A stretch of DNA of 64,000 nucleotides from Myxococcales bacterium (GTDB lineage: Bacteria; Myxococcota_A; Polyangia; Polyangiales; Ga0077539). The stretch is from the NCBI GenBank assembly GCA_030652255.1, contig JAUSAZ010000210.1:62001-126000 (forward strand), read 5' to 3'. The translations under genes and the position numbers were made by a program. The notes under the pieces were generated by a model. The model worked only from the letters and a program-made list of their open reading frames with translations, searched no databases and was not told the origin of the DNA. This document shows, one piece after another, positions 51,313 to 60,904 of this stretch (position 1 is the stretch's first letter; every line of letters begins with the position of its first letter).

Positions 51313-52821
51313 TCAGGACTCGACCCGCGACCACAGCTCGACCCGCAGGCGCTCCTTCGAGGGGTCGCTGCGGGTGATGGTGCGCGCCGCGGAGAGCGCC
51401 GCGAGCAGCTCGCCCTCCATGCCCAGCGCCGGCACCGCCTGGCGGCCCGGGAGCAGCAATCGCTCGACGTCGCCGCGCAGCGGATGACCGCAGAGCCCGA
51501 GGAAGCCCGGCGACGAGAACTCCTCCAGCGGCTCCATGGCCTCCGCGGGCGACGGGCGGGCGACGGGGTTGCCGCTCGGGTCGTCGGCGCCGAGGCCGTC
51601 GTGGGGCGACTCCACCCACACGGTGTTGCGCTCGAGGAAGGGGATCACCCGCGCGAGCGCGCCCAGCACCCGCGGGCGCACCCTGCGGAGGGCTGCGTCG
51701 CCCGCGTCGACCAGCGCCCGCGGCAGCAGCGCCCCCACGCGCAGCGTGGCCTCGGGCCCGTCTCCCGGCGCCACCTCGATGGCCAGGAGGTTCTCCTCGG
51801 TGAGCGGCCGGGCGCCGTCCATCACCGCGAAGAGTCGCCGGGCCATCGCCACCGGGAGCACCTCGCGGCGCACCACCACGTTGAGCAGGTATCGGTAGTG
51901 ACGCGGGCGCGCGGAGAGCATCGCCTGGGTGTACCCGCGGGACATGGGCTCGCCGGTGAGCCGGTGCGCCGCGGAGGCGTCGAGGCCGGTGACCACCCAC
52001 TGCCCCCCGAGGCCCTCCTCGACCCCGGAGAGCTCCACGCCCACGGCGCGGCCGCGGCGCACCACGATGCGCTCGACGGCGTCCCGCGGGCGCACCTCGC
52101 CGCCGTGCTGGAGGATCTTCTCGAGGAGCATCCGGGTGAGCTCGTCGTGCTCGTCGCCGTCGAGCATCGCGGCGCGGGCCGAGCCGTGCGCGCGGGCGCG
52201 GCGGAGGGTGCTGAGCCCGTCGGGGTCGACCGCCCCGGCGAAGCGGCACTGGGCGTCGACGAAGGTGCGAAAGGCGTGGTCGCTCGCGAAGGCCCCGAGC
52301 AGGTCGGAGCCCGGCCGGAGGGGGAGGGCGTCGGCGAGCGCGCGGGCGCGGCGCCGCTCCCAGAAGCCCCCCGGGGGCCAGGAGAGGTCCGCCCCGAAGA
52401 GGGCGTCGAGGGCGGCGTCGGCGCCGGAGAGCGCGGCGTAGAATTCCTCCACCGCGCGGGGCACCTCGGGGAACTCCCGCAGCACCTCCGCCACGCGACG
52501 GTCGGGCGCGGCGGGGACGTCGACGCGCTGACGCGGGAGCACCACCTGCCACGCGGGGTCGAGCGCCGTGAGACGGCGGCGCACCGCGGGCAGCAGCGCC
52601 AGCTCGGCGAACACCCGACGAAACGCCGGGCTCTCGTGCGCGGTGAGCGCCCCGAGGCCGCGGTAGAGGGCCCTTCCCTCGCGCTCGTAGCGGTACGGGA
52701 GCGCCCCGTGGCCGAGCGCCACGACGCGGAACCCCCGCCGGGCGAGCAGGGCGCCCGTCGCGAGCGCCCCGAGCGAGAGCCCGATGACGATGACGTCGTA
52801 CGAGCTGCGCGGCGCCGTCAC
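51313..52821 (-). CDS. Phytoene-desaturase-like FAD/NAD(P)-binding oxidoreductase
   Basis: A 502-residue protein with an N-terminal dinucleotide fold (DVIVIGLSLGALATGALLAR) and a C-terminal segment like CrtI/carotenoid-isomerase family members. In place of the normal GxGxxG the first loop reads GLSLGALATG, still acceptable for FAD binding. The carotenoid genes that usually accompany CrtI are absent, so the substrate is unknown. The stop overlaps the purN start region: the last four bases of this gene start at purN's end, so the three genes are in one minus-strand run after purM and purN. Confidence 0.75.
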   Translation of the reverse strand: MTAPRSSYDVIVIGLSLGALATGALLARRGFRVVALGHGALPYRYEREGRALYRGLGALTAHESPAFRRVFAELALLPAVRRRLTALDPAWQVVLPRQRVDVPAAPDRRVAEVLREFPEVPRAVEEFYAALSGADAALDALFGADLSWPPGGFWERRRARALADALPLRPGSDLLGAFASDHAFRTFVDAQCRFAGAVDPDGLSTLRRARAHGSARAAMLDGDEHDELTRMLLEKILQHGGEVRPRDAVERIVVRRGRAVGVELSGVEEGLGGQWVVTGLDASAAHRLTGEPMSRGYTQAMLSARPRHYRYLLNVVVRREVLPVAMARRLFAVMDGARPLTEENLLAIEVAPGDGPEATLRVGALLPRALVDAGDAALRRVRPRVLGALARVIPFLERNTVWVESPHDGLGADDPSGNPVARPSPAEAMEPLEEFSSPGFLGLCGHPLRGDVERLLLPGRQAVPALGMEGELLAALSAARTITRSDPSKERLRVELWSRVES

Positions 52822-53432
52822 GGGACCCGGTGGACGCGCCGGCCCTCGCGCCGCAGACGCCCCCCCGCGAGGTCGGCCACCGCGGCGGGGAGCAGCCGGT
52901 GCTCCTCGGCGAGGATGCGCGCGGCGAGGGTCTCCTCGGTGTCGTCGTCGCGCACCGGCACCGCGGCCTGCGCGATGACGGCCCCGGTGTCGAGGCCCGC
53001 GTCGACGAAGTGCACCGTGCAGCCGCTGATCTTTACGCCGTACTGTAAAGCCTGGGCCGGGCCGCGCACCCCGGGGAAGGCCGGGAGAAGCGAGGGGTGG
53101 ATGTTGATCACGCGGTCGACGAAGCCCGCGAGGAAGGCCTCGGTGAGCACCCGCATGAAGCCCGCGAGCACCACCACGTCGGCGCGCAGGGCCTCGACCT
53201 CGGCGCGCAGCGCGGCGTCGAAGGCGGAGCGGTCGGCGAAGGCGCGGTGATCGAGCACGCGGGTGGGGACGCCCGCGGCCGCGGCGCGCTCGAGGGCGCG
53301 CACCCCGGGGCGGTTGGACACCACCCCGACCACCGTGGCGGCGCCGAGCGAGCCCGCGCGCTCGGCGTCGAGCAGCGACTGGAGGTTGGTCCCGCCGCCG
53401 GAGACGAGGACCACGACGCGCGACCGGGTCAT
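52818..53432 (-). CDS. purN: Phosphoribosylglycinamide formyltransferase
   Basis: Transfers a formyl group from 10-formyl-THF to GAR in purine synthesis. 204 residues. LVSGGGTNLQSLLDA binds the phosphate, and the catalytic Asn/His lie in RVINIHPSLLPAFPG and the Asp in HFVDAGLDTGAVIAQ. ATG at 53432 overlaps the purM stop by four bases (ATGA). The frame stays open upstream through purM, but that part is not the protein. Confidence 0.95.
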   Translation of the reverse strand: MTRSRVVVLVSGGGTNLQSLLDAERAGSLGAATVVGVVSNRPGVRALERAAAAGVPTRVLDHRAFADRSAFDAALRAEVEALRADVVVLAGFMRVLTEAFLAGFVDRVINIHPSLLPAFPGVRGPAQALQYGVKISGCTVHFVDAGLDTGAVIAQAAVPVRDDDTEETLAARILAEEHRLLPAAVADLAGGRLRREGRRVHRVP

Positions 53433-54475
53433 CCGCCGACGAAGACCACGCGATCGTCGTCGACCGCGTCGGAGGCCACGACCTCGCCGACGATGTCCGC
53501 GGCGTTGCCCATCTCTCGGAAGGCCGCGAGCACCGAGTCGGCGCCCTGCGCGGCGGCGACCACCACGAGCCCGAGCCCGAGGTTGAAGGTGCGTCGCATC
53601 TCCGCCTCCTCGATGTCGCCCGCCGCCTGGATGAGCGAGAAGATCTCCGGCCGCGGCCAGCGCCGCAGGTCGAGGGTCACCCCGACGCCGTTGGGCAGCA
53701 CCCGCGGGATGTTTCCCGGCAGGCCCGCGCCCGTGATGTGGGCGACGGCGCGCACCTGGCCCGTCGTCACCGCCCGCTGCACCGCCCGGGAGTAGATCTT
53801 CGTGGGCTCGAGGAGCTCCTCGCCGAGGGTGCGCCCGAGCCCGCCCAGCACCTGGTCGAACTCGTACTTCGCCACCTCCAGCAGCGCGCGGCGCGCGAGC
53901 GAGTACCCGTTGGAGTGCAGCCCCGAGGAGTGAACCCCGATGAGCACGTCGCCGACGCGCACCTGCGACGCGTCGAGCATCTTGTGCCGGTCGACCACGC
54001 CCACGCAGAAGCCCGCGAGGTCGTACTCGTTCTTCGGGTACATCCCCGGGAGCTCGGCGGTCTCGCCGCCGAGGAGCGCGCACCCCGCGCGCCGGCAGCC
54101 CTCCGCCACGCCCGAGATGACGCCCTGGGCGATGCCCGCGTCGAGCACGCCCGTCGCGAAGTAGTCGAGGAAGAAGAGGCAGTCGGCGCCCACCGTGGCG
54201 ACGTCGTTGGCGCACATCGCCACGAGGTCGATGCCCACCGTGTCATGGCGGTTGAGCGCGAAGGCGATCTTCAGCTTGGTGCCGACGCCGTCGGTGCCGC
54301 TCACCAGGATGGGCTCGCGCAGCCCCATCGGCAGGCGGCACAGGCCCGCGAAGCCGCCGAGGTCGCCGAGCACCTCCGGGCGACGCGTCGAGGCCACCAT
54401 GGGCTTGATCTTCTCCACCACGGCGTCGCCGAGGGCAGCGTCCACCCCCGCGTCGCGATACGTCAGTCGTGCCAT
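53429..54475 (-). CDS. purM: Phosphoribosylformylglycinamidine cyclo-ligase (AIR synthetase)
   Basis: Uses ATP to close the imidazole ring of AIR, the step after PurL. 348 residues. VSGTDGVGTKLKIAF, ALLGGETAELPGMYP, VLIGVHSSGLHSNGYSLAR and VAHITGAGLPGNIPRVL are characteristic. The purM-purN pair is common in bacteria. It diverges from the rhodanese-MoeB gene. Confidence 0.96.
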   Translation of the reverse strand: MARLTYRDAGVDAALGDAVVEKIKPMVASTRRPEVLGDLGGFAGLCRLPMGLREPILVSGTDGVGTKLKIAFALNRHDTVGIDLVAMCANDVATVGADCLFFLDYFATGVLDAGIAQGVISGVAEGCRRAGCALLGGETAELPGMYPKNEYDLAGFCVGVVDRHKMLDASQVRVGDVLIGVHSSGLHSNGYSLARRALLEVAKYEFDQVLGGLGRTLGEELLEPTKIYSRAVQRAVTTGQVRAVAHITGAGLPGNIPRVLPNGVGVTLDLRRWPRPEIFSLIQAAGDIEEAEMRRTFNLGLGLVVVAAAQGADSVLAAFREMGNAADIVGEVVASDAVDDDRVVFVGG

Positions 54476-54641
54476 CTCCGGGCAACACCTACGGGATCGA
54501 ACGTCGCACCGTCAATGCCGACCACGCGAAGGCCCCTGGCCGTCGCGGCTCCAGTATTGTAGAACCCGCGTCCATCATGGTGACGATGCCCGGCGCGGTG
54601 CGCGGGGCCGTCGGCGCACCTGCAATCACTGGAGTCCCCCG

Positions 54642-55814
54642 ATGGCGAAGACGTTTCAGGAGATCATGGCCGAGACCCGCCGGGCGATCCGCGAGGTCTC
54701 GCTCGAGGAGCTGAAGGCCCGGCTGGAGTCGAAGCCCGATTTCACCCTGGTCGACGTGCGCGAGGGCGACGAGTACCGGGCGGGCTACATCCCGGGCGCC
54801 GTGCACATCCCGCGCGGTCACCTGGAGAGCAAGGCCGAGTCGCTCCTGCCCCAGAAGGACGCTCCGCTGGTGCTGTATTGCGCGGGCGGCACGCGCTCGG
54901 CGCTGGCCGCGCGCACGCTCCAGGAGATGGGCTACACCCGCGTCGAGAGCGCCAACCCGGGCTATTCGCAGTGGAAGGACCGGCGGTACCCCATGGAGGT
55001 CCCGCGCGCGCTCACGGCCGACCAGCGCGACCGGTACTCGCGCCACCTGCTGCTGCCCGAGGTGGGCGAGAAGGGGCAGGCGAAGCTGCTCGACGCGAGG
55101 GTGCTCTGCCTTGGCGCGGGCGGCCTCGGCGCCCCGGCGGCGCTCTACCTCGCGGCGGCGGGCGTCGGCACCATCGGGCTCGTCGACGCCGACGTGGTGG
55201 ACGCGTCCAACCTGCAGCGCCAGGTGATCCACAGCATCGCGACGGTGGGCATGCCCAAGGTCGACTCGGCGGAGAAGACCCTGAAGGGGCTCAACCCCGA
55301 GCTCAACGTGGTGAAGTTCCAGGAGCGGCTCACGAGCGAGAACGTCGACCGGATCTTCGACGGCTTCGACGTCATCGTGGACGGCTGCGACAACTTCCCC
55401 ACCCGCTACCTCGTCAACGACGCCTCGGTGATGAAGCGCAAGCCCGTCGTGCACGGGAGCATCTTCCGCTTCGAGGGGCAGGTGACCACCTTCGTCCCCT
55501 ATGAGGGCCCCTGCTACCGCTGCCTGTACCCCGAGCCGCCGCCCGCGCACCTCGCGCCCTCCTGCCAGGAGGCCGGCGTGCTCGGCGTGCTGCCGGGGCT
55601 CATCGGGATGATCCAGGCCACCGAGGCCATCAAGCTGGTGCTCAAGATCGGCACACCGCTCGTCGGGCGGCTCCTGACCTACGACTCGCTCGGGATGAAG
55701 TTCCGCGAGCTCAAGCTGCGCCGCGACGACGAGTGCCCCATGTGCGGCAAGAGCCCGAGCATCCACGGCTACATCGACTACGAGAACTTCTGCGCGCTGC
55801 CCGGGCACGCGTGA
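54642..55814 (+). CDS. moeB: Rhodanese-MoeB fusion (sulfur-carrier adenylyltransferase)
   Basis: A 390-residue enzyme that would adenylate a sulfur carrier such as MoaD or ThiS and deliver sulfur. Residues 15-110 form a rhodanese domain with the active-site Cys in LVLYCAGGTRSALAA. Residues 125-385 form a ThiF/MoeB domain: ATP loop LGAGGLGAPAALYLAAAG, DGCDNFPTRYLVND, adenylation zone and zinc Cys pairs (CYRCLYP, CPMCGKS). The related MoeZ has MoeB first and rhodanese last; here the order is reversed. ATG at 54642 follows GGAG. The next gene is coupled by TGATG. No moaD or thiS gene is visible. Confidence 0.9.
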   Translation: MAKTFQEIMAETRRAIREVSLEELKARLESKPDFTLVDVREGDEYRAGYIPGAVHIPRGHLESKAESLLPQKDAPLVLYCAGGTRSALAARTLQEMGYTRVESANPGYSQWKDRRYPMEVPRALTADQRDRYSRHLLLPEVGEKGQAKLLDARVLCLGAGGLGAPAALYLAAAGVGTIGLVDADVVDASNLQRQVIHSIATVGMPKVDSAEKTLKGLNPELNVVKFQERLTSENVDRIFDGFDVIVDGCDNFPTRYLVNDASVMKRKPVVHGSIFRFEGQVTTFVPYEGPCYRCLYPEPPPAHLAPSCQEAGVLGVLPGLIGMIQATEAIKLVLKIGTPLVGRLLTYDSLGMKFRELKLRRDDECPMCGKSPSIHGYIDYENFCALPGHA

Positions 55815-56437
55815 TGGCCGACGACGCCGACCGCTACGAGTTCGTGACGCGCTGGGAGCTCGACGCCACCCCTGAGGAGGTGTTCAGCATCCTGGAGGAG
55901 GCGACCGCGCTCCCGCGCTGGTGGCCCTCGGTCTACCTGGAGGTCACCGAGGTCGACGCGGGCGGAGCGGACGGCGTCGGGCGGGTGGTGAGCTTCTTCA
56001 CCAAGGGATGGGCGCCGTACACCCTGCGCTGGAGCGCGCGGGTGCTCTCGGCGACCCGCCCGACGCACCTCGAGCTCGAGGCCTTCGGCGACCTCCGCGG
56101 CCGCGGCGTCTGGGCCATCGAGGCGAAGCCACCGGGCTGCGTCGTGACCTACACCTGGGCGGTGAGCGCGGAGAAGCCGCTGCTCAAGTCGCTGTCCTTC
56201 GCGCTCAAGCCCTTCTTCGCCGCCAACCACGAGTGGGCGATGGCGCGCGGCCTGGAGTCCCTGAAGCTCGAGCTGCGCCGCCGGCGCGCAGAGACCGCCG
56301 ACGAGCGCGCGAAGGTCCCAGCCCCCCCGGCGCCCACGCCGCGCACCGGCATGCCGCTGCTGCTAGGCGCGGTGGGCGTCGTCTCCGCCGTGGCGGGCGC
56401 CGCGACCCTCTGGCGACGAAGGCCCCGCGACTTCTGA
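55814..56437 (+). CDS. SRPBCC (START-like) protein with C-terminal membrane anchor
   Basis: A 207-residue protein. The START-like fold is seen in RYEFVTRWELDATPEEVFSI, ALPRWWPSVYLEV and VVSFFTKGWAPYTLRW. A Pro-rich linker then leads to a C-terminal membrane segment (GMPLLLGAVGVVSAVAGAATL) and a short basic tail, so the ligand-binding domain is held at the membrane. Coupled to the rhodanese-MoeB gene by a one-base overlap. Ligand unknown, probably hydrophobic. Confidence 0.8.
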   Translation: MADDADRYEFVTRWELDATPEEVFSILEEATALPRWWPSVYLEVTEVDAGGADGVGRVVSFFTKGWAPYTLRWSARVLSATRPTHLELEAFGDLRGRGVWAIEAKPPGCVVTYTWAVSAEKPLLKSLSFALKPFFAANHEWAMARGLESLKLELRRRRAETADERAKVPAPPAPTPRTGMPLLLGAVGVVSAVAGAATLWRRRPRDF

Positions 56438-56462
56438 CAGGCCTGCGATATCGTGCGCCGCC

Positions 56463-59033
56463 ATGAAGCGCGCGCTGCTCCTCCTCGCTTCCCTCCTGCC
56501 GATCGCCTGCGATGACGACGCCCCGCCGGCGGGTCCCGACGCCACCGTGGCCGACGTGCCCGACGCGCCCGATGCCGCGGACGTGGCCGACGATGTGACC
56601 GCGCCGGGTGTTCCGTGGCGCCTGCGCGCGGAGGGCGGGGGCTTCGACGTCGAGGTCACCGGGTCGCCCGCGCGCCTTCGCCTGCGGCGGGCCGGCGCGA
56701 CGATGATCGAGAACCCCGGGACGATGCCGCTGCTGCTCATCGGCACGCGCGACGGCGGCCTGAGCCCGACCCGCTTCCACGACCCGAGGCAGCCCGACCC
56801 CTCGGGCATCACCTGGGTGGCGCCGACCACGGTGCGCGCGGTGGATGAGGCCGCCGGCACCGTGACGCTCACCCACCCCGCGACCGGCGACGTGGTGCTC
56901 CGCCTGGTGCGCACCAACGCCGATGTGCTGTCGCTCGTGGTCGACGCCCAGGGCCCCGACGTGGCGATGCTGCGCTTCGACGCGCCGATGGACGGCAGCA
57001 GCTACCACGGCCTCGGCGAGCAGTTCGCGGGCTTCGACGCGCGCGGCCGCATCGTCGCCATGCAGCTGCACGTCGGCGGCACGGCCTCGGGCACCAACGA
57101 GGCCCACGTGCCGGTGCCCTTCATGGTGTCGCCGCGGGGCTACGGGGTCTTCGTCGAGACCACCGAGGCGGGGGCCTTCGACGTGGGCGCGACCGACGCG
57201 GCCCGCTGGAGCGCGCGCTTCGAGGGGACCCGCGCGACGCTGCACCTCTTCGCACAGGCGACGCCCCGCGCGGTGATCGCGGCGTACACCCGCCTCACCG
57301 GGCTGCCGCGGCTGCCGCCCGCGTGGTCCTTCGGGCACCAGCAGTGGCGCAACGCCTGGGACGACGACGCGCAGGTGCTCGAAGACGCGCGGCGGCTGCG
57401 CGCGGAGGCCATCCCCACCTCCACCATCTGGATCGACAACCCCTGGCAGACCTCCTACTCCGACCACACCATCGACCGGACGCGCTTCCGCGACCCCGAG
57501 GCGATGATGGCCACGCTGCGCCAGCTCGGATACCGGGTGATCTTCTGGAGCGTCCCCTTCCTCGATGCCGTGGCCGACGGGGCGACGCCGCAGAACCCCG
57601 CCGAGCGCCTCTGGGTGCAGGCCCGCGATCGCAACCTCCTGGTGCGCACCACCAGCGGACGACCGTACGTCACCATCACCCGCTACGGCGGGCCGAGCGG
57701 GATGCCCAACGCCAATGGCTCCCCGATGGACTGGACCAACCCCGAGGCGACGGAGTTCTGGGTCGACCAGCTGCGTCCGATCATCGAGGCCGGCGCCCGG
57801 GGCTTCAAGCTCGACTACGGCGAGGACGTGGTCAGCGACCTCGCGGGCACCCGGCCGGGCTTCCGCTTCTTCAATGGAGACACCGAGCGCCGGGGGCACT
57901 GGTTCTATCCACAGGGTTATCACGCGGCCTACCGCGCGGCGCTCGACCGCTGGGCCGGCGGCGACGGCTTCCTCATCGGGCGGGCCTCGTCGTGGGGCGG
58001 CCAGCGCATCTCCGACCTCATCTGGCCGGGCGACCTCGACAACGACTTCTCCAACCACGAAGGCGGCCGCGTGGGCGGGCTGCGCGCGGCCATCCACGGG
58101 ATGGTCTCGCTGGCCGAGAGCGGCTTCCCCTCCTTCGCGTCGGACACCGGCGGCTACCGCGGGGGAATGCCCGAGCGAGAGGTGCTGCTGCGCTGGGCCG
58201 AGCACACCGCCCTCAGCCCCTTCATGCAGCTCGGCGGGGCCGGTACTTCGCACAACCCATGGGCCTATGACGCCGAGGCCACTCGCATCTATCGAGGGCT
58301 CGCCCGGCTGCACGACGACCTCACTCCCTACTTCATCGAGTACGCCCAGCGCGCCTCTCGGGAGGGCGTGCCGCCGCTGGTCTCGGCCGCGGTGGCCTTC
58401 CCCGATCACCCCGAGTCGGCGGTCGACCCGGAGACCTACCTGCTGGGTGACGACCTCTTCGTGGCGCCGGTCGTCACCGCCGGGGCGACCACCCGCAGGG
58501 TGCATGTCCCGCCCGGGAGCTGGGTGCACTGGTGGACGAGCACGACCCACACGGGGCCGAGGGACGTGACCATCGCGGCGCCGCTCGGGCAGCCGGTGCT
58601 CCTGGTGCGCGAGGGCGCAATCATCCCGATGAACCCGCAGGAGGTGGAGTCGCTCGCCGCCACCGAGGGAGATCAGGTCATCGACCTGGGAGACCGCAGC
58701 ACCATCCGACGCATGGCGGCCTTTCCGGGGCCCACGGCCACCGCGCGTGCGCTGCCCGGCGGGTCGTCGGTCCGGGTCGCCCGCACCCCGGCGGGCTGGT
58801 CGATCCAGTGGACCCCGACCGCGCCGGTCACGGTGCTTCGCAGCGAGCTCTTCGTGGGCCCGCAGGCCGCGACGGCGACCGGCGTCAGCGTGGGCGGAAC
58901 GGCGCTGACCCGCGGCGCGGGCGCGCGCGACGGAACCTGCACGGGATGCTGGGACGCCGACGGGACCCGCGGCGTCGTGTGGGTCGTTCAGGCAAGCGCT
59001 GGCGAGGCGCTCGTCGCGCGCAGCGGGTCCTGA
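56463..59033 (+). CDS. Glycoside hydrolase family 31 lipoprotein
   Basis: An 856-residue exported enzyme. The lipobox LLPIACDDD fixes lipid attachment, followed by an Asp/Ala/Pro-rich spacer. The GH31 catalytic domain spans about 270-620: substrate region FGHQQWRNAWDDD, nucleophile Asp in GARGFKLDYGEDVVSD near residue 450, and general acid Asp in IWPGDLDNDFSNHEGG near 525. The C-terminal 250 residues are beta-rich. GH31 enzymes cleave alpha-glucosides or related substrates; here the exact one is open. It starts an operon with the HAD hydrolase and the exporter, four bases from the first. Confidence 0.88.
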   Translation: MKRALLLLASLLPIACDDDAPPAGPDATVADVPDAPDAADVADDVTAPGVPWRLRAEGGGFDVEVTGSPARLRLRRAGATMIENPGTMPLLLIGTRDGGLSPTRFHDPRQPDPSGITWVAPTTVRAVDEAAGTVTLTHPATGDVVLRLVRTNADVLSLVVDAQGPDVAMLRFDAPMDGSSYHGLGEQFAGFDARGRIVAMQLHVGGTASGTNEAHVPVPFMVSPRGYGVFVETTEAGAFDVGATDAARWSARFEGTRATLHLFAQATPRAVIAAYTRLTGLPRLPPAWSFGHQQWRNAWDDDAQVLEDARRLRAEAIPTSTIWIDNPWQTSYSDHTIDRTRFRDPEAMMATLRQLGYRVIFWSVPFLDAVADGATPQNPAERLWVQARDRNLLVRTTSGRPYVTITRYGGPSGMPNANGSPMDWTNPEATEFWVDQLRPIIEAGARGFKLDYGEDVVSDLAGTRPGFRFFNGDTERRGHWFYPQGYHAAYRAALDRWAGGDGFLIGRASSWGGQRISDLIWPGDLDNDFSNHEGGRVGGLRAAIHGMVSLAESGFPSFASDTGGYRGGMPEREVLLRWAEHTALSPFMQLGGAGTSHNPWAYDAEATRIYRGLARLHDDLTPYFIEYAQRASREGVPPLVSAAVAFPDHPESAVDPETYLLGDDLFVAPVVTAGATTRRVHVPPGSWVHWWTSTTHTGPRDVTIAAPLGQPVLLVREGAIIPMNPQEVESLAATEGDQVIDLGDRSTIRRMAAFPGPTATARALPGGSSVRVARTPAGWSIQWTPTAPVTVLRSELFVGPQAATATGVSVGGTALTRGAGARDGTCTGCWDADGTRGVVWVVQASAGEALVARSGS

Positions 59034-59037
59034 CCCG

Positions 59038-59742
59038 ATGCCCGCGGTCACCTTCGACTTCGGACAGACCCTCGCGGAGCTGGACACTTCGATGCTCGCT
59101 GCGCGCCTCGCCGAGCGCGATGTGACAGCGTCGGTGGCCGATCTCGAGGCCGCGCGCCCCGCGATGTGGCGTCGCTACAACGAGGCCATCGGGGAGGGCC
59201 TCGGCGGGCACCCGTGGGTGCTTCTGATGGCGACGCTGCTGCGCTGCGCCGGGGTGGAGGAGTCCGCGGTGGGGCCGCTGTCGGAGTGGCTCTTCACCGA
59301 GCAGCCGCGGCGCAACCTCTGGCGCCGGCCGATCGCGGGAATGATCGAGCGCGTGCGGGCGCTGAAAGCGCGCGGTGTGCCCGTGGGCGTGATCTCCAAC
59401 TCCGAAGGCGCCCTGGAGGCCTTGATCGCCGAGATGGGCTGGACCCATGACTTCGACGTGGTGGCGGACAGCGGAGCGCTGGGGATGGAGAAGCCCGACC
59501 GGGCGATCTTCGAGTGGACCGCGACGCGACTGGGGGTGCCGATGTCCGAGGTGGTGCACGTGGGCGACTCGTGGGCGGCGGACTACGTGGGCGCCCGCGC
59601 CGTGGGGATGCGCGCGGTGCTGTTTCGCGGCCGCGACCTGATGCCCCGCGGCGCCGTGTGGGCGGCGGACGAGCGCGGCGCGGCGTGCGAGACGCCCGAC
59701 GAGCTCGACGCCATCCTCGCGGACTGGGGGCTCGGTGGCTGA
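59038..59742 (+). CDS. HAD-superfamily hydrolase
   Basis: A 234-residue HAD-fold protein. Motif I is VTFDFGQTLAEL, with Gly at the site of the second Asp; motif II VISNSEG; motif III Lys in MEKPDRAIFEW; motif IV VVHVGDSWAADYVGA. The DFGxT variant occurs in other HAD proteins. It may be a sugar-phosphate or nucleotide phosphatase. The start is four bases after GH31; its end overlaps the next gene by eight bases. Confidence 0.85.
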   Translation: MPAVTFDFGQTLAELDTSMLAARLAERDVTASVADLEAARPAMWRRYNEAIGEGLGGHPWVLLMATLLRCAGVEESAVGPLSEWLFTEQPRRNLWRRPIAGMIERVRALKARGVPVGVISNSEGALEALIAEMGWTHDFDVVADSGALGMEKPDRAIFEWTATRLGVPMSEVVHVGDSWAADYVGARAVGMRAVLFRGRDLMPRGAVWAADERGAACETPDELDAILADWGLGG

Positions 59743-60904
59743 GGGCCTGAAACGGAAGCGCAGCGGGTGGTGGCTCTGGCTGCTCGTGGCCGTGGCCGCG
59801 GTCTCCGGGGGGGTGATCTGGAAGCGGCGTCGACCCACCGCGGGGCTCTCGGTGCGCACCTGGCAGGTGCGCCGGGGCAGCGTGCGCGACCTGGTGTCGT
59901 CGGTGTCGACCGGGCGCATCGCGGCGCGGCAGGAGGCCACCCTGCGGGCGGAGATCGCGGGGCGCGTGGTGCGCCTGCACCATCGCCGGGGAGAGCGCGT
60001 GGCGGCGGGCGAGCCGCTGGTGACCTACGACACGGCCGACCTGCGCGACCGGCTGCGCGCGGCGGAGACCGGCGTCGCGGTGGCGCTGGCCCAGCGGGCG
60101 CAGGCCGAGGCGAGCGCGCGGCTGGCGCAGCGCAACGCGGCGCGGGCGGGGCAGCTGAGCGAGCGGGGCGTGACGCCGCAGGCCGAGGCCGAGACCCTGG
60201 CGGGGCAGGCGGAGGTGGCGCGGCAGACGGTGCTCTCGGCCGAGGCGGCGCGGGCCCAGGGCGTCGCCAACGCGGCGGTGGCGCGCGGGGCCATGGGGCG
60301 CTCGGTGGTGCGAGCGCCCTTCGCGGGCATGGTGCTCACCACGAGCGTGGAGGAGGGCGAGGTGACCGCGCCGGGGGCCCCGCTGCTGCTGCTCGCGGAC
60401 GTGTCGAGCCTGCACCTCGACACCGACCTCGACGAGGCGGACTTCGGCCGCGTTCGCGAGGGATACACCGCGGAGGTGTCGCTCGACGCCTTCCCCAGCG
60501 ACCGCATCGTCGGGCGCGTGGAGGAGATCGCGCCGAGCGTGACGGCGGACGCGCGCGGCAACCGCTCGATCGCGATCCGCGTGGCGCTGCCGACCGACCC
60601 GCGGCTGCGCGTGGGGATGAGCGCCGACGCCGACGTGATCGCGGCGACGCGCAGCGACGTGGTGTTCGTGCCGCCGATCGCGGTGGTGGGGCGGGGCACC
60701 GACCGCGCGGTGTACACCGTGAGCGGGGGCACGGCGCACCGGCGCGTGGTGCGGGTGGGCATCTCGACCTGGGAGTCCGTCGAGGTGCTCGACGGGGTGC
60801 GCCCGGGCGACGAGGTGATCCTCAACACCAACGTCGAGGGCCTGCGCGACGGGTCGCCGCTGCGGGTGCTGTCCGTCGACCGGCCGGGGTCGCCGCCGCG
60901 ATGA
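59735..60904 (+). CDS. MacA-like periplasmic adaptor (membrane fusion protein)
   Basis: A 389-residue export adaptor with one N-terminal membrane segment ([18 protein letters not shown]). Barrel-sandwich, helical hairpin and lipoyl parts are seen ([20 protein letters not shown], the Ala/Gln-rich coiled-coil at 90-200, [19 protein letters not shown]). It links the inner-membrane ATPase/permease to the outer membrane. GTG start, overlapping the HAD gene by eight bases; ATGA junction with the ATPase gene. Confidence 0.88.
   Translation: MAEGLKRKRSGWWLWLLVAVAAVSGGVIWKRRRPTAGLSVRTWQVRRGSVRDLVSSVSTGRIAARQEATLRAEIAGRVVRLHHRRGERVAAGEPLVTYDTADLRDRLRAAETGVAVALAQRAQAEASARLAQRNAARAGQLSERGVTPQAEAETLAGQAEVARQTVLSAEAARAQGVANAAVARGAMGRSVVRAPFAGMVLTTSVEEGEVTAPGAPLLLLADVSSLHLDTDLDEADFGRVREGYTAEVSLDAFPSDRIVGRVEEIAPSVTADARGNRSIAIRVALPTDPRLRVGMSADADVIAATRSDVVFVPPIAVVGRGTDRAVYTVSGGTAHRRVVRVGISTWESVEVLDGVRPGDEVILNTNVEGLRDGSPLRVLSVDRPGSPPR

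Noticed and set aside
54476-54641. Promoters in the purM/moeB divergent gap
   Set aside because: TTGACG toward purM and TATTGT toward moeB are seen, but neither has a fitting partner element at normal spacing.
59038-59742. HAD protein considered inactive because of the missing second Asp
   Set aside because: DFGxT variants occur in other HAD hydrolases, and motifs II-IV are intact, so inactivity is not shown.
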